Positions 56,815-64,000 of a stretch of 64,000 nucleotides of DNA are shown in pieces. How positions within the stretch are numbered: position 1 is the stretch's first letter; every line of letters begins with the position of its first letter. The notes under the pieces were generated by a model. It ran no database searches and had not been told where the DNA came from. It saw only the letters and a list, made by a program, of their open reading frames with translations. This DNA comes from CBFIHN01 sp965662575 (GTDB taxonomy: Bacteria > Pseudomonadota > Gammaproteobacteria > Francisellales > CACEW01): NCBI GenBank assembly GCA_965662575.1, contig CBFIHN010000002.1:9020-73019 (forward strand), in the 5' to 3' direction. The position numbers were made by a program, and so were the translations under genes.

Positions 56815-57552
56815 ATGGTTTTGTTTTGGTGTCGTCGTTTTTGTGCAAAGTGTGACAGTCCGGTCATTATCTCCATCATGATCCATCTGTGGCTGTTGGT
56901 AGCCATAACCTTTGTTAATCTGCAACAAAAACCCCGGTTGCACCAAGGGTTGTCTGCGCATGACGCAGGGGTTATCAATACCTATTTGCTGTCAGCTGAT
57001 AGGCAACCAAAATCGCCCAGACAGAAAATGGTCACCACTTCCCAATCTAGCCATCATCATTTACAGCCAGCAAAGTCTCAGGGGTTCAGCAGCCAAAAAC
57101 CTGATTCCCAAGATAATTTACTCCCTACAGCGATGCGGGGTGCGAGTCTATGGTCACCTTTAAAAGTGCTATCGATAAAGCATTCTCAGCCCAAGAACGA
57201 CCGTCCTAGGGACATCAGTACTGACAAAATATCCGCATCAGGCCATCGGCAAGTTCAGCATAATCAATTGAAAAAAAATCAACAACAAGCTTTGTTAACT
57301 CATCTTGCTAGTTTGCTGCAACAGCAACTGGCACAAGCACCAGATCTCGATCAAGCACAAACAGTCATCGTTAAATTTAGATTATTACCCTCAGGCATCA
57401 TTGATTCTATCCATGTTATCAATAAAGTGACTAATAAGATTGTGGCGAAAAGAGCTATTGCCATCATCAAGGCCATTAGCCCCATTACCATGCAGCCGGC
57501 AATTTTTCAGGCAATTGATATTGTTGTCCCTTTGCATTTTTCAGGCTTTTAA
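56815..57552 (+). CDS. TonB-like energy transducer linked to btuB
   Basis: A 245-residue protein with an N-terminal span (about residues 17-37, IMIHLWLLVAITFVNLQ), a long Ser/Gln/Pro-containing periplasmic linker, and a C-terminal TonB-type domain (TVIVKFRLLPSGIIDSIHVI, then a Pro/Ile-rich end). It would link the ExbBD motor to the receptor encoded upstream; exbB and exbD are not nearby. I start at the ATG at 56815, seven bases after btuB, because the longer frame from 56707 runs inside btuB. Confidence 0.78.
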   Translation: MVLFWCRRFCAKCDSPVIISIMIHLWLLVAITFVNLQQKPRLHQGLSAHDAGVINTYLLSADRQPKSPRQKMVTTSQSSHHHLQPAKSQGFSSQKPDSQDNLLPTAMRGASLWSPLKVLSIKHSQPKNDRPRDISTDKISASGHRQVQHNQLKKNQQQALLTHLASLLQQQLAQAPDLDQAQTVIVKFRLLPSGIIDSIHVINKVTNKIVAKRAIAIIKAISPITMQPAIFQAIDIVVPLHFSGF

Positions 57553-57568
57553 CTGACCTGAGAGAGGT

Positions 57569-57598
57569 ATCGTTTTTTGTACACGTGCAAAAAACGAT
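57569..57598. terminator. Perfect 11-bp inverted repeat after the tonB-like gene
   Basis: ATCGTTTTTTG (57569-57579) and CAAAAAACGAT (57588-57598) flank an 8-base loop, TACACGTG. The A/T-rich symmetric stem could end the btuB-tonB transcript or mark an operator for the downstream RND operon. No T-run follows the stem on the plus strand. Confidence 0.45.
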
Positions 57599-57676
57599 TG
57601 CTATGCATTCCCTATGCTTCACAAGTAGCAGCCTTTATGCGAATATGCTGATTATTCAATTGATTCATCACATTTA

Positions 57677-58783
57677 ATGAAGTTGTTGCGCAGTCGCTAC
57701 ACAAAAAAAATTATTTTTTTGTTGTTTATTCTTAGCATCCTTGCGGTGTTTGCTTATGATGGTTTATTTGATCGTAGTAAAAAACCATCACTTGACATAA
57801 AACCGATTGCGGTGATGGTCAAAAAAGCGATGGCTCAAGATATTCCACTGACATTGTCTGCGTTGGGAACGTTACTTGCGCCACAGAATGTCACCTTGAT
57901 GGCACGCCAAGCGGGGCAAATTACTCAGATGAATTTTGTTTCCGGGCAAAAAGTGAGCAAAGGGGCGGTGTTATTTGTTATTGATGATGCGGCTGAAAAA
58001 GCACAATTAGCCATTGATCAGGCCAAACTTTGGCAAGCAAAACTCGATTACCAGCGTTATCAAAAATTGGATAAATCACCGGAGCATATCGTCAGTCAAT
58101 CAACATTGGATAAGTACCAATCAGCCTATCAGCAAGCAAAAGCGACGGTGGATATGGATGAAAAATCGTTGGCAGATACACAAGTGATCGCGCCATTCTC
58201 TGGTTATGTCAGTGCGCCAAAAACTGTCACTAATAGCGATGGCAGCGTGACGCAAATGGCAGTGGGTAGCTATGTCAATGTGGGCCAAGCCTTAGTTAAT
58301 TTAGTCAATCGGAGTCAGTTAGTCGTGCAATATACATTGCCTGAAGAGGAATTGGCGATCACCCGGGTTGGTCAAATGATTCATTTCACAACACGCTCGG
58401 CACCCGGTAAAACATTTCATGGCAAGATCAGTTATGTTTCTCCTAGTGTGAATAGTAGTACACATACTTTTACGGTGCATGCGACAGTGACGACAAAAAC
58501 TGAGCAACTGTCGCCTGGTATTCAAGTGAGCGTGAAGCAAATTATTTCTGAGAAGCACCAGGCGATTGTCATCCCTGCCATCAGTCTATTACCATCGTTA
58601 GATGGCTATCATGTCTATATTGTTAAAAAAGGGAAAGCGTTGTTGCGGACAGTTGAAGTCAATGAGATGCTGGGCAATCAGGCGGTCATTAGCTCAGGGC
58701 TCAAAGCCGGTGAGGCTGTCATTTCAGCTGGTAATCCCGCGATTCATGATGGATCTACAGTCCAGGTTGTCACCAAGTTATGA
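57677..58783 (+). CDS. RND efflux periplasmic adaptor (membrane-fusion protein)
   Basis: A 368-residue adaptor with an N-terminal membrane anchor (about residues 12-28; IIFLLFILSILAVFAYDG). A lipoyl-like half, VTLMARQAGQITQMNFVSGQ, flanks a short coiled-coil hairpin (about 110-165), with the other half at TQVIAPFSGYVSAP. A beta-barrel domain follows. It overlaps the pump gene by ATGA (58780-58783), so it is the dedicated adaptor of that pump. No outer-membrane channel is adjacent; a TolC-type gene lies at 41775. Confidence 0.92.
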   Translation: MKLLRSRYTKKIIFLLFILSILAVFAYDGLFDRSKKPSLDIKPIAVMVKKAMAQDIPLTLSALGTLLAPQNVTLMARQAGQITQMNFVSGQKVSKGAVLFVIDDAAEKAQLAIDQAKLWQAKLDYQRYQKLDKSPEHIVSQSTLDKYQSAYQQAKATVDMDEKSLADTQVIAPFSGYVSAPKTVTNSDGSVTQMAVGSYVNVGQALVNLVNRSQLVVQYTLPEEELAITRVGQMIHFTTRSAPGKTFHGKISYVSPSVNSSTHTFTVHATVTTKTEQLSPGIQVSVKQIISEKHQAIVIPAISLLPSLDGYHVYIVKKGKALLRTVEVNEMLGNQAVISSGLKAGEAVISAGNPAIHDGSTVQVVTKL

Positions 58784-61700
58784 AGCTGTCACAACTCTGT
58801 ATTCAACGACCTGTTTTTTCAGTCGTTTTAAGTTTGGTTTTGATTTTGCTGGGACTATTAGGCTATCAGCAGCTGGATTTACGTTATCAACCGACAATAT
58901 TTGTGCCCAAACTTTATGTTAGCGTTTCTGACCCAGGTGCTAGTGCTGAGCAAGTTGAGCAAACGATTACGCAGCCTCTGGAAGATGCGTTGGCGGGCAC
59001 GCCAGATTTAGATCAAATGACATCTGATTCTTCAGCTGGCTCTAGTGATATTACGTTAAAGTTTGGTGATGTATCACAAGCTGAGTTCGTGACGGCGCAA
59101 TCGTCAGTCATGCAAACAGTCTCGGCTGTTAACTTACCTGATTCGGCTAAGCGACCGGAAATTCATAGTGCGGACAATGGACAAAATACCGTGATGTTTT
59201 TGGGTGTTAGCGCCCCTGGTCATGATCAAGCCGCACTGCGACGCTATGTGCAAAATAATATCCAAAAACCTATGCAGCAGTTGCCTGGTGTTGGTGGCGT
59301 CTATGTTGAAAATGCGAAGACTGCCGTGCGAATAGCCTTAAACCCACAGGCACTTGCTGAGTTTAAAATTCCACCATCAACTATTTTACAAAAAATTCAA
59401 GAAAGCAGCGATACTATGTCTGCAGGATCATTGGTCAGTAGTGATCAGCTAATTTCAATCACCACCAGTTCAAACTTGCCAGATTTAAAAGCATTTCGTG
59501 AATTGATTATAGCCAAAAGAGGAGGGCATTTTATTAAGCTTGGACAGCTGGCTCATGTGTTTGTTGGTCAAGACAGTATTAGCGGTGATTTTACCAATAT
59601 TGGTGGTGACCCAGGCATCGCAATGAATATTGCAGCCAGTGATAATGCCAATCCGATTGAAGTGACTCAAGCGGTGAAACAAAAAATTCAGCAACTGCAG
59701 CAATTTTTACCAACAGGCTACAAAATTACTGTGGTTGCTGATTTGGGCAGCGTGCTTAAACAATCGGTTGATGAAGTGTACATGACGATTATCGAAGCAG
59801 TCATTTTGGTGGTATTGATTACGTTACTGTTTTTGGGTACGTGGCGTGCGACGTTAATCCCGATAGTAACTATCCCTGTTTGCCTAGTTGCTTCATTCGC
59901 CGTGATGTTTGTCCTGGGTTTTAGTATTAATGTCATGACTTTGCTCGCCTTGGTCTTGGCTGTTGGTTTGGTTGTCGATGATGCCATTGTGGTCTTAGAA
60001 AACAACTATCGGCATATTGAATCGGGGATGAAGCCACTTCCAGCCGCCAAGTTGGGTGCAAAAGAAATTAGTTTCGCCATTATTGCAATGACCATTTGCT
60101 TGATTGCAGTTTATGTTCCCACTGGATTTTTGTCGGGCAAAACAGCGGTCTATTTTCGTCAGTTTGCTTTTACTTTAGCGGCCTGTGTTTTAATTTCAGG
60201 TTTTGTTGCTTTAACTTTATCACCGATGATGTGTGGTCATTTGTTGCCGTATCAAACCAAGCCGTCGACATATGAGCAGCGCTTGCGCCAGTTTTTTGAT
60301 GGTCTCCGCCAATACTATCAACAGTTTTTACAGGGGGTTTTCCGTTATCGTTTGGGACTGGCGGTGATATTTTTTGTTTTACTTGGTTGTGGCTATTGGG
60401 CGTTAACAACACTGCCGGCAGCACTGTTGCCCAAAAGTGAGATGAATGTGGTGGTGGCATTTGTCCAGGGGCCAGGGACAGCGAGTGCCAATTATGTCTA
60501 CAAGGTCAATGCCGCCTTGTGGCGCAAAATTGATGCAAAACCCAAACTGAAAAATGCCATCAATACCTATGCCAGTTTTGCCGGTGGTTCAGGTGGATTT
60601 GGCTCTAATTCGGCAGGCAATTTTATTTCATTAAAACCAGCGTCTCAGCGTCAGCTCAGTGCGGATGCGTTTGCCAAGCAACTCAGTCAAATGATCAATA
60701 GTATGCCAGGGGTCAGGGGTGGTGCGCGTGTGCTAGATATGAATAGTAATAGCTGGTTTGATCATGGTGCAATTCGTTTTGTTGTGCAAGGTTTTACCAG
60801 TTATCCTCAGCTGGCTGCAGCGGCCAATGAATTGGCTGTACATTTAAAAAAATACCCGGGCTTTACCGATGTTGATTCAGAACTGCAGTTTGATAGTCAG
60901 CAATATGATTTGCAAATTAATCAAAAAATGGCGGCAACCTTAAACGTTCCCTTGTCAAATATTACCCAGGCGGTCAATATTTTTTTTGGTGGTAGTGAAA
61001 TTAGCCAAGGGTTTTATTTTGATGGCGTGAGTTATCCCGTGGTGGTGCAATTACCAAGAAAAGATTTGGCTGATTTTTCGGTATTGAAGTCTTTGTATGT
61101 ATTGGATGAAAATAGCCAACTGGTGCCGCTATCGCGCTTAGTGCATATCCATGCCAAATTGGGCTTAAGTTCGCGGATGCATAATCAAGAAATGCGTGCA
61201 GCAACATTGAGTTTAAATTTGAATAAAGGCTATTCAACTGGCGATGCCATTGCGCAAATTTTAGCGCAAGCTAAACAGAGCCTACCACAAGGTTTGCAAA
61301 TTCAGTTTATGGGACAAGCACGAGACTACCTAGAAGGTCACCACCAAATCACGTTAATTTTTGTGTTAGGCCTAATTTTTATTTATTTAGTGTTAGCAGC
61401 GCTGTTTGAAAGTTTTATTGATCCGCTGGTCATTTTACTGACGGTGCCGTTATGTATTGTTGGTGCTTTATTAATGCTAAAGCTAATTGGTGGGCAGCTT
61501 AATCTCTATACGGGCATTGGCTTGGTTACCTTAATTGGTTTGGTTTCTAAGCATGGTGTGTTAATCACTCAATTTGCTAATCGTTTGCATGAACAAGGTA
61601 AATCATTGCAAGAGGCAGTGACAGCCGCTGCGGCCATTCGTTTACGTCCAATTTTGATGACAACAGCGACGATGGTTTTGGGTGCATTGCCGTTGGTGTT

Positions 61701-61857
61701 GGCCAGTGGGCCTGGGGCGACAGGACGCATCCAAGTTGGCTGGGTAATTATTGCTGGTCTGTTATTGGGTACCGTATTTTCATTATTGGTTGTGCCAGTG
61801 GCTTATACGATTTTGGCGAAGTTGAAGCGTGGTGACCTTTCGTCAAATATCAACTAA
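58780..61857 (+). CDS. RND multidrug efflux permease (HAE1 type) with adaptor
   Basis: A 1025-residue AcrB/MdtB-type pump with 12 spans, two periplasmic loops and the proton-relay segment GLVVDDAIVVLENNYRHIE at about residue 395-413. The C-terminal half has GLVSKHGVLITQFANR. It is a close paralogue of the pump at 24506 (both begin MKLS-x-x-CI-x-RPVF), probably from an old duplication. Substrates cannot be read from the sequence. Confidence 0.93.
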   Translation: MKLSQLCIQRPVFSVVLSLVLILLGLLGYQQLDLRYQPTIFVPKLYVSVSDPGASAEQVEQTITQPLEDALAGTPDLDQMTSDSSAGSSDITLKFGDVSQAEFVTAQSSVMQTVSAVNLPDSAKRPEIHSADNGQNTVMFLGVSAPGHDQAALRRYVQNNIQKPMQQLPGVGGVYVENAKTAVRIALNPQALAEFKIPPSTILQKIQESSDTMSAGSLVSSDQLISITTSSNLPDLKAFRELIIAKRGGHFIKLGQLAHVFVGQDSISGDFTNIGGDPGIAMNIAASDNANPIEVTQAVKQKIQQLQQFLPTGYKITVVADLGSVLKQSVDEVYMTIIEAVILVVLITLLFLGTWRATLIPIVTIPVCLVASFAVMFVLGFSINVMTLLALVLAVGLVVDDAIVVLENNYRHIESGMKPLPAAKLGAKEISFAIIAMTICLIAVYVPTGFLSGKTAVYFRQFAFTLAACVLISGFVALTLSPMMCGHLLPYQTKPSTYEQRLRQFFDGLRQYYQQFLQGVFRYRLGLAVIFFVLLGCGYWALTTLPAALLPKSEMNVVVAFVQGPGTASANYVYKVNAALWRKIDAKPKLKNAINTYASFAGGSGGFGSNSAGNFISLKPASQRQLSADAFAKQLSQMINSMPGVRGGARVLDMNSNSWFDHGAIRFVVQGFTSYPQLAAAANELAVHLKKYPGFTDVDSELQFDSQQYDLQINQKMAATLNVPLSNITQAVNIFFGGSEISQGFYFDGVSYPVVVQLPRKDLADFSVLKSLYVLDENSQLVPLSRLVHIHAKLGLSSRMHNQEMRAATLSLNLNKGYSTGDAIAQILAQAKQSLPQGLQIQFMGQARDYLEGHHQITLIFVLGLIFIYLVLAALFESFIDPLVILLTVPLCIVGALLMLKLIGGQLNLYTGIGLVTLIGLVSKHGVLITQFANRLHEQGKSLQEAVTAAAAIRLRPILMTTATMVLGALPLVLASGPGATGRIQVGWVIIAGLLLGTVFSLLVVPVAYTILAKLKRGDLSSNIN

Positions 61858-61907
61858 TGAAACACATTATTCTATGTTGAATTCTTGTTGTTGGAGGTAT
61901 ATTGATT

Positions 61908-62771
61908 GTGATTTATAGTATGACAGCATTCGCACGTGAGCAGCAGGTAACCGATATTGGTGAGGTGAGCTGTGAGTTAAAATCGGTTAACCATCGTTAT
62001 TTAGATATTCATTGTCGTTTATCTGAGAGCTTACGCCCACAAGAGATGATGATTCGTGACCTGCTGAAAAAACAATTACACCGTGGCAAGGTCGAAGTTA
62101 ATATCAGTTTGGCAACAGGCAATGCAGAGCAGAGTTTACAGCTCGATTTTGAATTGGCAAATAATTTAAGTCAGTTAAATCAACAGTTGATTGCCAAGCT
62201 GCAATTAAAAGATGGTTTAACGACCGCTGTGTTATTGAAGTGGCCGGGTATTTTACAAAGCCAAGTTGTCGATGACGATAAGATTGCCACACAAGTTGTT
62301 AAAGTGGTGCAATCAGCACTAGCAAAATTGCAACAAACGCGTCAACGTGAAGGCAACAGTTTGCAGCAGGTTTTAGAGTCTCGATTACAGGCGATTGCTG
62401 AGCAAGTGGTGCTGGTGGAGCGGATGATACCAGGCATTCAACAGCATTATCGCGACAAGTTGCAGCAGAGATTTAGCGACGCTAAACTGGAATTAGATGA
62501 TGAGCGCTTAGAGCAGGAAATGTTATTGCTTGCACAGAAGATGGATGTTGTTGAAGAGTTAGATCGTCTGCGTACGCATATCAAAGAGATGCAGCATTGT
62601 CTCAAAACAATGCACCCTGTTGGGCGCCGTCTAGATTTTTTAATGCAAGAATTTAATCGTGAGGCAAATACGTTGGGCTCAAAATCTGTTAATGCTAAGA
62701 TGACACAAGCAGCAGTTGAAATGAAAGTACTGATTGAACAAATGCGCGAGCAGGTTCAGAATATCGAGTGA
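61908..62771 (+). CDS. yicC: YicC-family endoribonuclease
   Basis: A 287-residue protein. The opening IYSMTAFAR and ELKSVNHRYLDIHCRLSE are the YicC signature, and the C-terminal DUF1732 domain includes GRRLDFLMQEFNREANTLGSK, conserved in the family. Characterised homologues act as RNA endonucleases. GTG at 61908 gives the family-length N-terminus and is preceded by GGAGG (61893-61897); a TTG at 61902 would be too close. Confidence 0.93.
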   Translation: MIYSMTAFAREQQVTDIGEVSCELKSVNHRYLDIHCRLSESLRPQEMMIRDLLKKQLHRGKVEVNISLATGNAEQSLQLDFELANNLSQLNQQLIAKLQLKDGLTTAVLLKWPGILQSQVVDDDKIATQVVKVVQSALAKLQQTRQREGNSLQQVLESRLQAIAEQVVLVERMIPGIQQHYRDKLQQRFSDAKLELDDERLEQEMLLLAQKMDVVEELDRLRTHIKEMQHCLKTMHPVGRRLDFLMQEFNREANTLGSKSVNAKMTQAAVEMKVLIEQMREQVQNIE

Positions 62772-62845
62772 AGCTATCAACACTAGCGTTTGGCTCCAAG
62801 GTCAGACTGTGGTAATTTGTTGCTAATGTTAGCAATGTGACTTCT

Positions 62846-63670
62846 ATGAAAAGAGCAATTTGGGGACGTCTGCTTGGCGTTATTTTCGGATTTTTAATTT
62901 TAGGGCCAATTGGGGCAATTGCTGGTTTCTTTTTGGGGTTGTGGGCAGATAATGCTTTTGCCAGGCAGCAGAATACTCCAGAGGTGCAAGCCGCATTTTT
63001 TTCAGCGATGTTTACCACGATGGGGCACTTGGCAAAAGTCGATGGTCATGTCAGTCAAAATGAAATTGAAGTTGCACGTCAAGTCATGCAACACTTACAA
63101 TTGTCATTTGCACAGACCCGTGAAGCGATGCGCTTGTTTAATCAAGGGAAAGATCCTGGTTTTGATATTTATCCGCCATTGTTGAAGCTCAAGAACCTTT
63201 GTCAGTATCGTCGCAATGTATTAAGAATGTTTATGCAGATGCAAATGATGGCTGCGTTCGCCGATGGACAAATGAATACGGCAGAGTCTCAATTATTGCA
63301 ACAAGTTGCCTTGACACTGGGCTTTGGTGAAAGCTCTTATCAACGTATGAAATCAATGTATCAAGCGCAATACCATTTTCAGCAACGTTTTTCTCAGCAA
63401 GGGGGTTATCAGCAATCTGATTCCGGCAGTTATCAGCAGCAAGAAACAGTCCATGCTTCAGCAATTCATGATGCCTATGCTTTGCTGGGTGTTGATAAAG
63501 GTGCCAGTATGGATGAAGTCAAAAAAGCCTATCGTCAGTTAATGAACCAGTATCATCCCGATAAACTGGCAGCAAAAGGTTTACCGGAATCGATGCTCAA
63601 AGCCGCAACCGAAAAAACACAGCAGATTAAAGCGGCCTATGAGTTGATTAAGAAGTATCAAAAATCATGA
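62846..63670 (+). CDS. djlA: Membrane-anchored DnaJ-like co-chaperone DjlA
   Basis: A 274-residue protein. An N-terminal membrane segment is at about residues 8-30 (LLGVIFGFLILGPIGAIAGF). A TerB/DjlA central domain follows (about 45-150, FFSAMFTTMGHLAKVDGHVS). A Gln/Ser-rich linker and a C-terminal J domain (about 210-274) with YHPDKLAAKGLP carry the HPD tripeptide. It recruits DnaK to the inner membrane. The start is ATG 62846; a GTG at 62837 is possible. Confidence 0.92.
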   Translation: MKRAIWGRLLGVIFGFLILGPIGAIAGFFLGLWADNAFARQQNTPEVQAAFFSAMFTTMGHLAKVDGHVSQNEIEVARQVMQHLQLSFAQTREAMRLFNQGKDPGFDIYPPLLKLKNLCQYRRNVLRMFMQMQMMAAFADGQMNTAESQLLQQVALTLGFGESSYQRMKSMYQAQYHFQQRFSQQGGYQQSDSGSYQQQETVHASAIHDAYALLGVDKGASMDEVKKAYRQLMNQYHPDKLAAKGLPESMLKAATEKTQQIKAAYELIKKYQKS

Positions 63671-63890
63671 TAAAAAATGACTGCTTTATTGCATAAGTCA
63701 GGCAGCTCCTATTTGTTGGTACACTTATTCTTTATCACTCTAGAGCACAGGATCAATGCACCTAAATTCAAAACCAATCCATATAAAAAATATCAATATT
63801 CCTAAAAAAACAAATAATTTTCACCATAAATTTACATACATTTAATTAGATGTTATATTAATATTTTATGTAACAATAATTAATGCCGCT
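63671..63890. other. AT-rich intergenic region after djlA
   Basis: No gene or RNA is visible. The last 100 bases are very AT-rich and could hold promoter elements for a gene starting near 63891, but I see no clear pair. Confidence 0.4.
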
Positions 63891-64000
63891 GTGACAAATC
63901 TTTCAGTAGCACTGGCGACGATCGGCTTGGTTTTTTCCTCAGCTAGCCTTGAGGCAACACAATTGTTAGGCCTGCAGCAATACAATGCCAGCGGGGATGT
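63891..64000 (+). CDS. Possible start of a secreted protein gene, cut by the window edge
   Basis: A frame open to the window end begins with GTG at 63891 and translates as VTNLSVALATIGLVFSSASLEA..., which has a hydrophobic core and a possible signal-peptidase site, though the usual basic N-terminal residues are missing. No Shine-Dalgarno is evident. Only 36 codons are visible, so this is weak. Confidence 0.3.
   Translation, partial: MTNLSVALATIGLVFSSASLEATQLLGLQQYNASGD

Overview
The window is chromosomal DNA from an AT-leaning gammaproteobacterium. The evidence is an MSHA-type pilus cluster, arginine succinyltransferase (AST) genes, a grpE-dnaK-dnaJ cluster with sigma-32-like promoters, secG next to tRNA-Leu, djlA, fxsA, LPS-type glycosyltransferases and a cobalamin riboswitch ahead of a TonB-dependent receptor. 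Affinity to Legionellales or Thiotrichales-like lineages is possible, but the sequence alone does not settle it.

Region 1 (1-11866) is a co-directional MSHA-like type IV pilus operon: mshI (5' cut by the window edge), a PilN-like gene, mshJ, K, L, M, N, E, G, D, O and P. The usual mshF, B, A and C between mshG and mshD are missing, so no major pilin is encoded here, and mshQ is absent too. The mshP product carries a seven-copy, disulfide-rich repeat that looks like a beta-propeller and may be a pilus-tip adhesin. A short PilF/PilW-like lipoprotein lies convergently, and the prepilin peptidase is 29 kb away at 40880.

Region 2 (12634-18699) holds a ZIP-like transporter, tRNA-Thr and tRNA-Asp, surface-polysaccharide genes (a GT9, a GT4-deacetylase fusion and a DXD glycosyltransferase), a gene built of 21/42-bp coiled-coil repeats, and ferredoxin. 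Region 3 (18873-27866) holds dut, an M20 hydrolase, astA, astD, a Na+/H+ antiporter, an RND pump without adaptor, and rubredoxin.

Region 4 (28254-38207) is the most unusual part. A 2162-residue protein combines about 1000 residues of coiled coil, a membrane span, cadherin-like repeats and a C-terminal span. It is followed by a 1063-residue lipoprotein with a ten-Asp-box propeller. I recognise neither as a described system; they may form an envelope or adhesion assembly.

Region 5 (38263-46402) holds rluD, a Wzz-like gene, ung, pilD, a TolC/MacA/MacB-like export operon that lacks the ATPase, and gmk. Region 6 (46403-49253) is an intact IS1202/ISTde1-type insertion sequence with a 15-bp target duplication. 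It splits a gene that reads through in frame once the IS is removed. A solo IS end and an interspersed repeat lie just upstream.

Region 7 (49318-63670) holds tRNA-Leu, secG, grpE, dnaK, dnaJ, fxsA, the riboswitch with btuB and its own tonB-like gene, an RND adaptor-pump pair, yicC and djlA. The last 330 bases hold only a possible gene start cut by the window edge.
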